64,000 nt of DNA from Phymorhynchus buccinoides (taxonomy: Eukaryota; Mollusca; Gastropoda; Neogastropoda; Raphitomidae): contig CM065682.1 of NCBI GenBank assembly GCA_017654935.2, positions 38,880,660-38,944,659 on the forward strand, written 5' to 3'. Every line of letters begins with the position of its first letter. The first letter of the stretch is position 1. The notes beneath the pieces are model-generated. The model worked only from the letters and a program-made list of their open reading frames with translations, was not told the origin of the DNA and did not search any database. Of the stretch, positions 1 through 63,589 are shown piece after piece. The position numbers and the translations under genes are program-made.

Positions 1-181
1 GCAGACTCCTGGTGCCGGTAGCCCAGCACAGGCCGCAGAACTCGTGCACGGTGTGAGGCACCTTCTCTCTGCCTGAAATCCCACTCCCTGCATGCCCACC
101 AGCGGGAGTTTTCGGCATTGACGAGCTTGTTGAAGGGGTGGGTTTGGGCGGTGGTGGGGCACCCCAAGCTCCCCTGGCCCT
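1..181 (-). CDS. HELZ2: HELZ2-like exon 12, inverted copy, cut by window edge
   Basis: Carries the first part of exon 12, including the CxxC of the fourth finger. The donor site and the tandem array that follow this exon in the right arm lie outside the window on this side. Confidence 0.8.
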
Positions 182-3100
182 CTGCCGCATCACATGCAAT
201 AAATTGTAAAGTGCTTTGAGGTTTGTCTGAGACCAGAGAAAGAAGCCATGCAAAATGAGATGTCTATTATATCGGTCAGTTAAGTCTTTTATAGTCCTGT
301 CAACAAGCTGTCGCCATCTCAGGACCGTCACCATGTAAAGTTCACACCGCGTAAAACAAAGCACACATCCATGTTTCCTAACAACGTTCATATAACTATG
401 TCGCACAACCTCAAAACATGACAGATACACAGATGTCCATAACATAATGGGGCTTTATACTACTCCTTGCTGACACGAAAGGGCGATAATTTTAGGCCCG
501 AACTGCTGATGCCCCCTGGTGACGAGTCAGGAGCAGATACTTTTCTGTGGCTATATACTACTAGTCCCTGACAGGCAAGGGTGATAATCTCAAGTAGGTG
601 GCGTTCGCATCTCAGACAATTTTCGGTATAAAGCCTCATTACCGACTACAAGGTGATACTTTTTTTTCCACAGACTAAGACCCATGCGTCTTATAATATG
701 ACAAATAATATTATGGTAAGAAGCTGTTAAAACATAATCAGAATTGTGTGCAAATCTTGGGGGGTGCACCTTATAATATGACAAATATTATGGTAAGAAG
801 CTGTTAAAACATAATCAGAATTGTGTGCAAATCTTGGGGGGTGCACCTTATAATATGACAAATATTATGGTAAAAAGCTGCTAAAACATAATCAGAATTG
901 TGTGCAAATCTTGAGGGGGGGGGGGGGGGGGGCACCTTATAACATGACAAATAATATGGTAAAAAGCTGCTAAAACATAATCAGAATTGTGTGCAAATCT
1001 TGGGGGGTGCACCTATGATAAACAGGAGTAAATGAGCTCGTTAACCTTTACAGGCAATTCACCAAGGAGAAGGAAAACTGATTTCAAACCCAAGATGGGC
1101 AGGAGGGTTTCATCAGCTGTGGCAGGCAACCTTCCTAGGAGAGGGAAACTCTGAATTCAAACCAGCCAAAGACAGACATGCTGGCCTAGTTAGATATAGT
1201 TAGGCGCACAATAATGGCAGCATGAAGCACCTGTGCTTATAAGACAGGAGACCTCTGTCTGAGCGATTGATGAAGATGAAGGTAGGTAGGTAGGTAGGTA
1301 GATTAGGGCCATTTATAGGCCTCGCGGCCCTTTTTGAATTTGACTTTTAAAAAAATGTATTTGTTTTTATTAAAGTGGTTTGCATCTCCTTAAAATAAAA
1401 CTAATCAAAAAGTAATTTTATATTTTCATTTTTAGGAATGGCTTTGTTTATTCATCAAAATTTTAAACTTCCATGAAAGAGAAAAATAAGATGCGCTTTA
1501 TAGTTCACAAACTATGGTATGTTACCTGCTGCTGCTGCTGCTGAGAGGGAGGTTGTGGTGGTGGTTGTTGTTGCTGGGGTGTGGCGTGCTGCCTCCACTC
1601 TTGGCTCAGGCGGATCATCTCTGCCCGGGGTACGTTGGTGTCCCGCTCCAGCATCCACACATCACGCTCCAGATGGCTGTGGGCTGACAAACACTTGTCT
1701 TGCAGCTGAATAAAAAAGAAACACCCCCAGGGTGCTGATGGGACCCAGAGACGCACTGGCCCCACCTGCCCTACCAACACAAGAGCAACCCTACACCAAC
1801 CCTGGAAGCCCGTGTTGTGTTACAAAGGCAACATACACAAACGAAAACGACATCATCAGCCTATCTTCACATTTTATAATGAAAAAAAAAAATGGTGCAT
1901 AATAGTTCACTAGTGCACGTCAAAAATATCAAACAAACAGTCGCCTTTTCTTGAAGCACTGCACAAATCATAATAATCTTCAATTTCCTTTTGTCATACC
2001 CTTTGGAATACCCAAAGGTGCATGTCCAAAGTACCAAACTGCACAAAATAATAATAATCTTTAATTTGTTTTTATCATGCCCATTCGAATACCCAGAGAC
2101 AAATGTTGTTTTTTAAGATTCCAGTCTGGACAATTCCAGATAGTGAGGAACACTCCCCAGGGGCGATAACTGACAGACAAAGCTATTACCCTTCATCTTG
2201 TACACCCACTTTGATTTATGGCCCTATTATGAAAAATTAAAATAACTTTTTCTGTTGCAGAGCTAAAGTGTTAATTGCTCTTTGAGACCTTGGATTCAAG
2301 TCACACTATGTCAGATCAAAGTCTTGCTGGAGTTAAGTACTGCTGCAAAATCCAATCATTCTCAGTCCAATTAATTAAATTCTATACAAAGGCTCTGTGC
2401 TTGAATGAATTATGTGGTTTCTATTAGCTACAGATTTACATCATTGCATTTTCAGATATCACATAGGTATAAATAATAATGTACGATAGTTGTAATACAT
2501 ATCATTTTAGAGTATTATTATCAATCATCAGCTCACTGCATTAACAAATTTCTGACCAAGTTACAAGCATACCCATGTCAAAACAAGGTACACAAATATA
2601 CCTGGTCATAGCACAAGTGGAGGAACCTGCAAATGCGGAAGAAAGCTCCTTTGTGCGTAAACTTGCGCCTGTCAATCACTGTTGGCTTCCCAGAACTTGT
2701 GTCAACATGGGCTAGAACCAAGGATTTGTCCCAAGGATGTTTGGTGGGGCCTGTACGAGGGAATGTAAACACAAAATCTTCTTTCATTTCCATGAAAAAG
2801 TCTTCAATTCCAACAAAATAATTAAAAATATATATATATATATACAAATGCTGGGTCAAAATAAAGATGAATCTCATGATAAAGTATGACTCGCTTTCAC
2901 ACATCGAAAAATAAAGTCAAAGGTTAAAATCTTATAAAAAATACACGTTTCCTATTTTCAAACAATATTCACAAAAGCAGCAATACCTTTTAACATTTAA
3001 ATCTTATAATGATTTTTTTAAATTTCCTAATATTCATGGCTCCCAACTATATACACTCTAAATTCTAATAGCAAATCAAATTTAGAAAGCGCTTTCCGAA

Positions 3101-3892
3101 CAAAGCAACAATAATCCAATGCCGTTCTATCTTCCCCTCTTGCCAAGTCTATAGCACCTGCCACACTTTCTTACCATTGCAACAATTATTAGGCCCCTGT
3201 TCGCTGACATGGGGAGGACGTCCAAAGAAGCACATGCGGCAAATGTTGGTAAAGTAGCCCCCGTGCTTCTTCAACAGCTCCTCCACGGAGAAGCCACGCG
3301 ACGACTCCGTCTTGCGGCTCTGCAGGATGAAATCGGTGATGGAGAACTTCCCACTCTTTTCCAAGGCCCAGATGCACTGCTCGGCTTGGTTGTGAGCGAA
3401 ACTGCAATCAAGCTCCCCATACCGACACTTCTTAGGATTGCCGCTGCTGATGCTTGCACACATGATATACTTCCCGAAGATATCGCGATGGTTGGTGCGC
3501 TCCCGCACACGCATCCAGCCACCAGACTGGGGCATGTTTTTCAGCCTGACAGCGAGTACATTCTCCTCGCACGTGTGGCTGACGTTTTCATGGTAGGTGT
3601 ACTTTCCAGGAAAGTTTTCGAAGCGGAAGCAATCTGGGCAGAGAATTTTATAGTGGTAATCTTTGAGGGAGTTGTGAAGGCTGGCAAGGGAAGGAAGGTT
3701 GGAGGGGGTCTGGTTACGGGAAGCAGTGGTGGTGGTGGTGGTGGCAAATGGTCTGGGTTGTTGTGCCTGGGGTGGCAGGGGCATGCGAGGAAAATTGGCC
3801 TGCAATATTAACGGTGGCTGTTAAAGTATTAAAAACAGTAAAACTGTGAGAATGGAAGGGCTAAGCATGTTTTCAGATAGAGAGAGAGAGAG

Positions 3893-3938
<46 letters not shown>

Positions 3939-3986
3939 AAAGTTTTTATTTTCAGATGGAACATTGAATGAGCAATAATGGTTTGC

Positions 3987-4035
<49 letters not shown>

Positions 4036-7000
4036 AAAGTATTTGTGACTGGTTGTGCTTACAAACTGGCAAGCACATTCACAGGATTAAGCAACAGGGT
4101 TAAGTGTGGAATAAATGAAAGAGAGAGAGATGGAAGATTGTTTTTATTTCTGTACATAGAGTGAAGAATGTTATGGAAAGAGGGATAGACTTGTAGTTTC
4201 AATTTCACAACAAATTATACACATGAAGATCGTAAGTTCCAAACTTCACTGGGATTATTTTTCTTGTGACATTTACCATAATCTACCATGGGAAGTATTT
4301 GTGGGGGGAGGACCTCATTCACGATGGCTCCATTAGTAAACAATAACCACCCTCACTTAAATGAATAATGCCTCAAGTAATCTAAACAGGCCTCACTAAT
4401 CCATTAAAGTGACCCAAAAGCAGTGCAGCGCTTCCTCTCGTATGCATGTTGCCTCGATTGTCAATTTAATATGGATACTTTACAACACACAGTTGGCACT
4501 GTGGCAGTGAGCAGATAAATCACAATGTGTTAGGAGTGATGGAACTAACAATGAGGTTTGTAGGTCCAAAAGATTAATTAAACATTTCCCAAACTCACCC
4601 CAAAATTATAATAAAAAACAATGAAAATTAATATGAAAAATACTAAACTCGTGACTCAACAATTCAGTGTCTCCTCCGGTGGTTGCCTCCTGACAACCTG
4701 ACAAAGATTTGCTCCACTTGGACTGCTGGTTTCAGATATTGTGACCAGACAAACCAGGGTGTGGCTGCGAGTTAGGGACTCGCATGAGCAGTATGAGAGC
4801 AACGCCACTGAACTGCTCAAAAGATGGGATAGGAAAGAAGACAAGAACTATACTTTTCAATATTCTGTAGATACACTTACAGCAACATTGGGTCTTGAAG
4901 CAGGGTATGCAGAAGAAGCAGCAGCAAACGATGCAGGAGCTTTGAACAGTACATACGGAGATGCTGCCGGAGTGACAAGAGGCTGGCGTAGCAAAGGCAT
5001 CCTTGGGTAGGTACTGTTCTGAGGAGGGGGATATGCAGCTGAGGGTGCTGGTGGTGGTGGTGGCATGAAGATTCCTTGGGGCGGGGTGGATTGCCGTGGA
5101 GGGGGTCCTGCTGCTGGGCTAGTGCCTCTCCGTTTTGAGGGTGCAGGGGAGGACCGACGCTGCTGCCGGGATCCTGTCTTAAAATTCAGGCCGGGGATCG
5201 TCCTGGGGCCTTCTTTCTGCACTAATCTGTGTGCCGCCAGTTGGTCTGAATTGTCTGTGAAAAACACAACTTTCATGAGTACTGATGAGCAGGCATCAGA
5301 ATAGTCTGAAGTCCAATCCTCTGAAAGCCATGGTATCAGGGCCACCAAGGCCCCAGACTGTAGAGGGATAACATTGAAATCAGTTCCCAACATTACCAAA
5401 GAAAGCTTAATGACAGTGATAAATCACTTTATAATGCTTTTAAGCAGAAAAGTGTAACACTCAATTTAAAGGCAAAACCTCTGACAGTAGAAAACAATCA
5501 TCTGTCAGAAATTCTTAATTCTCTGACATTTGCAAATCCTCTGACAATTCTGATGCCTGATGAGTGAAGATAGCAATAGACAATCTACAGCTTAAAATGT
5601 ACCTACCATTCATTGTGATAAAGCAAGTGTGCAATTATCATGGACAAAAATATGCATTCCCTATATCCAGGTCTGACGCATGTGTGCCTGTCTGTCATTT
5701 CCGACAATGACTACCAGATAGCAGGGGGGGCAGATGCTATTCTGGCAGGCTGGGCTAAAATTTGTTTATAGTGGAGATGTCTTGCCCAGGGTACATCCCA
5801 CTCTCTCGGCCAAAGGGATTTGAGGGCAGCTAGATGGCGTTGGGGAAGGTCCCCAAAGGCCAACCAATCCCTTTGGCTGCAGCACTAGAGCCAGTGCAAA
5901 TGCCCCCTAGTTTCAGAGTCACAGTCTTCCACAAAAGACAAAGTTGTACTATGATTTTACAAACCTGCTTGAAAATCATTTATTATACAACATATTATCA
6001 TTACAATATACAAGTATCACTGACATAGCTAGGATAAGGTGATTACATTTTAAAAAAAGAAGAAAAAAAAAAGTGAATATTTTACTTACCATTTCGTCGA
6101 CATAAAACACTGTAATGGGAGGCAGTTTCTAGTCACACTGAACAGTTTTGAATAATTATTAACTCCTTCACTGCTGAGCCCATTTCCGGTTCCAGCGCAA
6201 CTATTTGCCAAGCCGTTTTAGGTTTGTTAAGTCTATCGCAAAAATTTCTGAATAAAAGTGCATATAACCTATGCTTTTCTGAACGGGAAATTGAATATAC
6301 TATCCTTTGAGAACACTCTCACATGCATTCAAACATACTGTGAAAAGCATATGGATAGAAAAAAGGAAACTCTTAGAATAACCCTATGACGGATATTTCC
6401 GTGACGGGGCAGTTTATAGGTTACCGGAAGTTGACGGAAATATCCGTGACGGGGCAGTGAAGAGGTTAACATTGTTATTAACTTTTATCAATGTATGCAA
6501 TTTGCAATGCTAATCAGTATTCATGCATGGCAGCACATTTCTGCTGATTGATAACCCAGACCTGTTTACCCCCTACACAAGTCTTGAGTAGTCTGGATAG
6601 CTGAAATGAGTAGTTTTGGTGTGAAATGTGTAGTCCTCTTCATTAAAACCATCAAATCCATGTTCACTGAAAATTAGTAATTAGAGCATTATTTTCAATT
6701 TGAAGAGTAGTAGAGGTCCAAATTGAGTAGAATACTACTCAAAAAAAAAAAAAAAAAAAAAAGAGTAGAGTAAACAGGTCTGATAACCCCCCCCCCCACC
6801 ACCACCACTACCCTACACACACATTCACAATGTCTTCTAATTAGCTTATAATATTTCTGAGACTCCTCACATTTGAAGCCAAGATAAACTTACCAATGCC
6901 ATTGGTACGAAGTTCATTCAAGAATTTGGTGTGCGAAAACGTCCCATCTCGTTCCATGCTCCAAAGGTTCAGTTCAATGCTGTTGTGAGGAAAGGTGCAC

Positions 7001-8008
7001 CGAGTCTCTCCTAACTGGCAGGGCTGGGAAGCGACAAACTGATGACACATCTGCACGCATCATGGTACATCCACGCTATTATCCACGCTTCTCTCCCACT
7101 AACAGATGATGCGTATTGCTATAAATATGGACATGCTTTGAGTATTTAGCCCTTTCACCACACAACACATCCAACAACCGCCTAGCCATTTTTTCAGGCA
7201 CCCCCCCCCCCCCCACCCCCCCAATACATTAAACTTAGCTAGGGTAGAGACTTTTGTTTTATCTGCAATATTGGGAATTCTTCTGTGACATGTATAACAT
7301 TAGGCTTATCCTTACCTCCCAATATTAAGAAAATAGGGTCTTTGAATAACAGACCCTGATTTGAAGAGTTTTAGTGACTTTGGTGTTAAAAATCATTGTG
7401 GTGCAAAAAGAATTAATGCAACATTGGCGGCGAAAGGGTTTAACTGCATTTGAAAACTAAATATCATTTTTATTTTCTTACTTTCAGATTTGCCTACTTT
7501 TTTACTTTCAGATTTGTATAAAACCATTAATTTTCTTTCCTTCCTGCTACCTTTTTCTTTGCTTACGTACTGTGGTTACTGTGGTCCAAGGCCAATGCAC
7601 ATTTAGAGCATTCAGGATTCTTAGGACTCATATCGACTGTCTAGCACAAAATCTAAGAGTGAGGATGTACTTTGGTTAAGAGCATTCTCCAATCCGATCC
7701 ACTATAAAAACATTTCTGGAAAATCATTCGCCTTCTCTGCTATCTACGTGGTCAGACAGCAGAAAATATGTAACACAAATTAATGTTATAAAAACATACA
7801 TAAAAATTTCCATACACCTTCAAATATGCTACTTACCTTAAATTCAGTAAACCTATTGTTGATACGAGCTGGCAAAGGCCGCACTTTGATCCAGTTCAGA
7901 GACTGGTTGTCTTTGCGCTGAATGATCAACACATCTTTAGTACAATTGTGTGCCAGGCTGCGGCTGTAGACGAAGCCCTTGTAGCCATCGCCTATCTTGA
8001 TAAAACAC
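1..8008 (-). CDS. HELZ2: Second partial copy of the HELZ2-like gene (exons 5-12 only)
   Basis: The joined exons, in reverse order, are 8008-7837, 7050-6894, 6109-6090, 5357-4881, 3799-3175, 2801-2602, 1705-1526 and 181-1. All splice sites and reading phases match the right-hand copy, and there is no frameshift or stop. Exons 6 and 8 encode identical protein in the two copies, while exon 9 differs at several residues plus one extra Thr codon. Exons 1-4 are absent: the contig stops in the minisatellite directly upstream of exon 5. Exon 12 is cut by the window edge. This is expected for a haplotig fragment; if it is a real duplicate it lacks its 5' end unless exons 1-4 sit in the unsized gap. 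Confidence 0.8.
445..641 (-). mobile_element. MITE with AATGAGGC-type ends (left-arm copy)
   Basis: Counterpart of 27,641-27,859 and related to the better preserved copy at 43,091-43,305. Confidence 0.6.
644..1015 (-). repeat. ~76-bp tandem repeat inside a TATAAGG-type MITE
   Basis: Four copies of a unit of about 76 bp containing 'cagaattgtgtgcaaatc' and ending in a G-rich GGTGCAC motif. One copy has an expanded G run near 915-932. The right arm holds the same array with four copies. Confidence 0.75.
1085..1300 (-). mobile_element. SINE-like repeat family H (left-arm copy)
   Basis: Contains 'cagcatg', 'ttggctg' and 'gtctgagcgat' blocks shared with copies at 27,000-27,145 and 32,035-32,645, and ends in a (GTAG)n tail. 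Confidence 0.5.
1526..1705 (-). CDS. HELZ2: HELZ2-like exon 11, inverted copy
   Basis: Encodes the last Cys and His of the third CCCH finger and a Gln/Pro-rich tail built on a CAG run; same length as the right-arm copy. Confidence 0.85.
1706..2601. other. Intron of the inverted copy, nothing distinct
   Basis: AT-rich intron mirrored at 25,700-26,590. I see a short internal similarity between about 1,975 and 2,095 ('tcatgcc', 'gaatacccaaagg'-like blocks) but no gene or classified transposon. Confidence 0.5.
2602..2801 (-). CDS. HELZ2: HELZ2-like exon 10, inverted copy
   Basis: Same length and frame as the right-arm exon; encodes the region between the third C2CH finger and its CCCH partner. 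Confidence 0.85.
3175..3799 (-). CDS. HELZ2: HELZ2-like exon 9, inverted copy
   Basis: 625 nt against 622 nt in the right arm, from one extra Thr codon in a short Thr run. About eight further amino-acid differences are visible (for example Y/F after the second Cys of the CCCH finger), but no zinc ligand changes. Confidence 0.85.
3881..4031. repeat. (GA)n/(GT)n microsatellites
   Basis: Two GT runs preceded by a GA run. The equivalent right-arm interval is greatly expanded and includes an ACACC-type pentamer repeat. Confidence 0.9.
4660..4838 (-). mobile_element. Interspersed repeat family G (left-arm copy)
   Basis: Same ~180-bp sequence as 23,248-23,428 (+). Related copies are at 44,030, 57,951 and 63,590, so this is a dispersed repeat, not a conserved exon. 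Confidence 0.7.
4881..5357 (-). CDS. HELZ2: HELZ2-like exon 8, inverted copy
   Basis: Encodes the Pro/Ser/Arg-rich linker; predicted protein identical to the right-arm exon. Confidence 0.85.
6090..6109 (-). CDS. HELZ2: HELZ2-like 20-nt micro-exon, inverted copy
   Basis: The micro-exon and both splice sites are unchanged relative to the right arm, which supports it as a real exon. Confidence 0.7.
6159..6469. mobile_element. TTAA-flanked MITE, CTCCTTCACTGC ends (left-arm copy)
   Basis: Starts TTAACTCCTTCACTGCTGA and ends GGGCAGTGAAGAGGTTAA. TTAA at both ends and CYYCTTCACTGC inverted termini fit a piggyBac-like non-autonomous element. It contains GACGGAAATATCCGTGACGG palindromic blocks. Confidence 0.75.
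6894..7050 (-). CDS. HELZ2: HELZ2-like exon 6, inverted copy
   Basis: CCCH finger exon with spacing C-x8-C-x6-C-x3-H, identical in protein to the right-arm copy. Confidence 0.85.
7146..7443. mobile_element. piggyBac-like MITE, CCCTTTCACC ends (left-arm copy)
   Basis: Ends CCCTTTCACC and GGCGGCGAAAGGGTTTAA; one TTAA has drifted to TTAG. Holds a C run of about 14 where the right-arm copy has a G run of nearly 90. Confidence 0.75.
7837..8008 (-). CDS. HELZ2: HELZ2-like exon 5, inverted copy
   Basis: Mirror of the exon at 20,070. It carries the second Cys and the His/Cys part of the first C2CH finger. Its coding sequence is the same as in the right arm in the part compared. Confidence 0.85.
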
Positions 8009-8097
8009 CTGAAACATGCAATGTAATCGACAGACATCACCTAAAGAAAGAGCAATTTGTCAACAATTCTTTTTTCTCCAGTAAGAGATAACCTCTT

Positions 8098-8388
8098 TAT
8101 TCTTTCTCACGAAGCAAAGTGCCCCTGTCTCTATGTGTCCCTGTATCTATATATCAACAATTTTGTGGTCAATTTGTCCCTGTCTCTATGTGTCCCTGTT
8201 CTATCTATCAACAATTTTGTGTCAATTTATCTCCGTCTCTATGTGTCCCTGTTCTATCTAACAACAGTTTTGTGTCAATTTATCTCCGTCTCTATGTATC
8301 CCTGTTCTATCTATCAACAATTTTGTATCAATTTAGCTCCTTCTCTATGTTCCCTGTATCTATCTATCAACAATTTGCGTCAATTTTA
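8098..8388 (-). repeat. 53-bp minisatellite, truncated by assembly gap
   Basis: About five units with the reverse-complement sequence of the array at 18,690-19,952. The contig ends inside this array. Confidence 0.9.
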
Positions 8389-8888
8389 NNNNNNNNNNNN
8401 NNNNNNNNNNNNNNNNNNNNNNNNNNNNNNNNNNNNNNNNNNNNNNNNNNNNNNNNNNNNNNNNNNNNNNNNNNNNNNNNNNNNNNNNNNNNNNNNNNNN
8501 NNNNNNNNNNNNNNNNNNNNNNNNNNNNNNNNNNNNNNNNNNNNNNNNNNNNNNNNNNNNNNNNNNNNNNNNNNNNNNNNNNNNNNNNNNNNNNNNNNNN
8601 NNNNNNNNNNNNNNNNNNNNNNNNNNNNNNNNNNNNNNNNNNNNNNNNNNNNNNNNNNNNNNNNNNNNNNNNNNNNNNNNNNNNNNNNNNNNNNNNNNNN
8701 NNNNNNNNNNNNNNNNNNNNNNNNNNNNNNNNNNNNNNNNNNNNNNNNNNNNNNNNNNNNNNNNNNNNNNNNNNNNNNNNNNNNNNNNNNNNNNNNNNNN
8801 NNNNNNNNNNNNNNNNNNNNNNNNNNNNNNNNNNNNNNNNNNNNNNNNNNNNNNNNNNNNNNNNNNNNNNNNNNNNNNNNNNNNNNNN
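8389..8888. other. Assembly gap of exactly 500 N
   Basis: A round-number gap is typical of scaffolding placeholders (500 N is used by some Hi-C scaffolders), so its length carries no information. The sequence to the left is minisatellite and to the right is a LINE fragment, with no overlap between them. Confidence 0.98.
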
Positions 8889-9142
8889 GAGTGTTGCATC
8901 ATCTGTGGATCTGTTCTGCTTGTATGCAAACTGAAACGGGTCAAGATGCTCTGTTGTGGTCTTGAGAAGATGTAAGATGATTTTTTCATAACAATTGACG
9001 TGAGTGCGACAGGACGATAGTCATTGAGGCACGATGGACTGCGTTTTTTGGGGATGGGCATATTGTAGAGGCCTTCCACTGAGCAGGAATTGTATACAAA
9101 CTCTAAGAGACCATGAGACCAGAGAGTATCATGTTTATCCAA
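8889..9142 (-). mobile_element. LINE reverse transcriptase fragment
   Basis: The minus-strand translation shows the non-LTR RT block IPKKRSP..LNDYRPVALTS followed, after a frameshift, by PFQFAYKQNRSTDDATL. Both are hallmark RT motifs of CR1/L2/Jockey-type elements. It is frameshifted, truncated by the gap and clearly a dead or partial copy. Confidence 0.85.
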
Positions 9143-9220
9143 TGGTATGATGTATGGAACTGATATTTATTCAAAATGAATTTTAATGTATGATAACAAA
9201 AATATTCTCTTTTCAGGGCC

Positions 9221-9223
<3 letters not shown>

Positions 9224-9263
<40 letters not shown>

Positions 9264-9290
9264 CCTCCCTCCCTCCCTCCCTCCCTCCCT

Positions 9291-9342
<52 letters not shown>
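9224..9342. repeat. (CT)n/(CCCT)n microsatellite
   Basis: CT dinucleotides flank a CCCT tetranucleotide core. Confidence 0.95.
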
Positions 9343-9345
<3 letters not shown>

Positions 9346-9434
9346 CTTGACCTAATTTTGTAATAGGATATGTTGTTTGTTATATATATGTACCCCCTTC
9401 TATTAGGGCTATGGCCTTTAAAAATAAAAATGTC

Positions 9435-9438
<4 letters not shown>

Positions 9439-9502
<64 letters not shown>

Positions 9503-9506
9503 TCGG
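9439..9506. repeat. (CT)n microsatellite
   Basis: Pure CT run followed by a few CTAT units. Confidence 0.95.
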
Positions 9507-9601
9507 GTTTTTTTTAAAATTAATTGTCTGTGTGTCTGTCTGTCTATTTCTGGGTTGTTGTGGTTTTTTTTTAGTATGTACACCGACCATAATCTTTACT
9601 A

Positions 9602-11234
9602 AGCTATCCACAAAAAGTTAAGGATCACTTGCAAACTAATTCATAACTTTCCAAATAAGAAAGCCAATGGGTTGAATTTTGGCCAACATTTAATTCAATG
9701 CTTTAGTGATAACGATACACAATTGCCTTCAATTTCGAGCAATCGTTTGGTCTGTACATTTGATCAAAGTGGGTACGTATCGAAATTTGATTTCCCAAAG
9801 TCATTGAAATCACAAGACAGGGCATTCTGATGCTCCCAAAAGTTCAGTAATGCGTGTATCCGCCATGGCTGTTCTGGCACTCGACGCAGCGAGTCCTCAT
9901 GGAGTTGACCAGGGTGGTGAAGATCCTCTGTGGAAGCGCCTGCCACTCAGCCTGCAGCATCTGGTAGAGGTGCTGGGCATCCCTGGGAGGGGGGTGGTTG
10001 CTCCTCACTTTGCGATCCAGCTCATCCCAGAGGTTCTCAATCGGGTTGAGATCGGGACTGCATGCTGGCCACTCCATTCTGTTGACTCCAGACTGCTGCA
10101 GGAAGTCGTTGACCACCCTTGCCCTGTGGGGGCGAGCGTTGTCATCCTGGTAGACAGCCGGCGGTCCCATCTGCTGCAGTGTAGGCACAGCCAGCGGTCG
10201 AAGGATCTCATCCCGGTATCGGAGGCCAGTCAGGTTACCCTGTACATGATACAAGGGTGTTCTGTGGTGAAGGCTGAAGGCCCCCCAGACCATTACAGAA
10301 CCTCCACCAAAGGCCACCTTTTCTTGGACAGTGGCGTCAATAAAGCGTTCCCCTGGGCGCCTCCAGACCCTCAGTCGGCCGTCGTTGTGGTTCAGGGTGA
10401 AGCGTGATTCATCACTGAACAGGACCTGGGACCATTGCTGACGTGTCCACCTCACGTGACGTCTGCAGAAGGCGCGGCGTGCTGCCCTATGGGCTGGAGT
10501 TAAGCGTGGCCGTACAGCTGGGCGACGAGAACGGAGGTTAAACCCATGAAGGCGGTTCCGTATGGTCTGCTGGCTGATGTTGATGTTAGTAGCCACCCTC
10601 AGCTGCCTTCGAATGATGCTGGAAGAGGCTGTTCTTGTCTGCAGGGCTTGTCGTTCAATGAGACGATCTTCACGTGGAGTTGTCTTCTTCGGTCGACCAG
10701 ATCTGCGTCTTTCATGGACCCTCCCAGTGGCTGTGAAGCGTTGAATCAGTCTGACAATGACCGAGATGGACACCTGAAGTCGCCTGGCCACTTCTCGCTT
10801 GGGAACACCATCTTGGAACCATGCAACAGCTCGTCCCCTATCCAACTCGCTCAATTTTCGTCGTGGAGGCATTGTCAAATCAGGCCTAATACTGGTGGTA
10901 TGTCTTCTTATAAAGCCAAGCAAGAGACAGCATCTCACACATAAACAGCAGTGCTTGCACGTGCATAATGGTTTTTCCATCTGGCTTGTGCAATGTGTTC
11001 ATGCAGAACGATCCAAAACAAGGTCCTTTTTCGCAAGTTTCCGCTTTTTCTTTTGCTGCCAAGCTCAGTAATAGAGAATCACGTGCAATGTTTCCACTAA
11101 CACAACATCGCCCACTTACAGCTGAACAAGAATTCATAACAATTTGGCTTGACTGAGAAAAAAATAACAGGAGCGAACGGAGTTTATTGCGCACCTGTTT
11201 TCTCATAGTGATCCTTAACTTTTTGTGAGTAGTG
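9602..11234 (-). mobile_element. Tc1-like DNA transposon, complete
   Basis: 1,633 bp flanked by TA on both sides (9,600-9,601 and 11,235-11,236). The ends are inverted: AGCTATCCACAAAAAG on the left and, reverse-complemented, CACTACTCACAAAAAG on the right, both continuing TTAAGGATCACT. A single intact transposase lies inside on the minus strand. Length, TA target and DD34E enzyme all fit Tc1. The right end lies only 36 bp from the acceptor of the first coding exon of the HELZ2-like gene. Confidence 0.93.
9844..10872 (-). CDS. Tc1-like transposase (DD34E), apparently intact
   Basis: 342 residues, the usual Tc1 length, if read from the ATG at 10,872 (MPPRRKLSELDRG); the frame is open further upstream to 10,980, but that leader is Cys-rich and looks like read-through of non-coding DNA. 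The N terminus holds the paired helix-turn-helix DNA-binding region, with a GRPKKT-type AT hook between the two halves at about residues 60-65. The catalytic triad is visible: FSDE, then YQDDNARPH, then NPIENLW, with 34 residues between the second Asp and the Glu. WPACSPDLNPIENLW is the family signature. It acts by cut-and-paste at TA. No stop or frameshift was seen, so this copy could still be active or be recently inserted. Not part of the host gene. Confidence 0.93.
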   Translation of the reverse strand: MPPRRKLSELDRGRAVAWFQDGVPKREVARRLQVSISVIVRLIQRFTATGRVHERRRSGRPKKTTPREDRLIERQALQTRTASSSIIRRQLRVATNINISQQTIRNRLHGFNLRSRRPAVRPRLTPAHRAARRAFCRRHVRWTRQQWSQVLFSDESRFTLNHNDGRLRVWRRPGERFIDATVQEKVAFGGGSVMVWGAFSLHHRTPLYHVQGNLTGLRYRDEILRPLAVPTLQQMGPPAVYQDDNARPHRARVVNDFLQQSGVNRMEWPACSPDLNPIENLWDELDRKVRSNHPPPRDAQHLYQMLQAEWQALPQRIFTTLVNSMRTRCVECQNSHGGYTHY

Positions 11235-11288
11235 TATATACAACTAATGTTTATATGTTTGTTGTTGCAGGAAATAGGTTCTAAGAAA

Positions 11289-63380
<52,092 letters not shown>

Positions 63381-63589
63381 GTAAGCGACAGAGAGCCAGT
63401 CGTCCCTTGGCAGGAATGACAAAACCAGTTCCATAACATTCTGACTATTGCGCATAGCGGCACATAAGGTGCATCAACTTAATTTTCGATGAAAAGAGGT
63501 TTTCTTATTGTGTAACCTGCAGAACTGCAGTGTTTTGTTTTTTAATTACATGAAAACATGTGAATTTAAAATTTAAAAAAATTTGGTCC

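Larger units (their letters stand above)
1..8388 (-). repeat. Left arm of an ~8.3-kb inverted repeat
   Basis: Read on the minus strand, this segment matches the plus strand from about 19,650 to 28,301 almost continuously. It shares eight exons, their introns and every transposon copy I could identify. Differences are scattered substitutions, one codon indel in exon 9 and simple-repeat length changes, so divergence is of allelic scale. It ends inside the 53-bp minisatellite exactly at the N gap. Most likely an alternative haplotype contig placed in inverted orientation; a genuine recent inverted duplication is the alternative. Confidence 0.93.

Noticed and set aside
3209..3811. Long antisense frames over exon 9 in both arms
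   Set aside because: They are complements of a well-supported zinc-finger exon, with no splice logic or domain.
8057..9142. Open frames crossing the N gap
   Set aside because: They consist mostly of unknown bases joined to minisatellite or LINE sequence.
10873..10980. Extra 36 residues at the N terminus of the Tc1 transposase
   Set aside because: Cys-rich leader without family similarity; family length and start context favour the ATG at 10,872.
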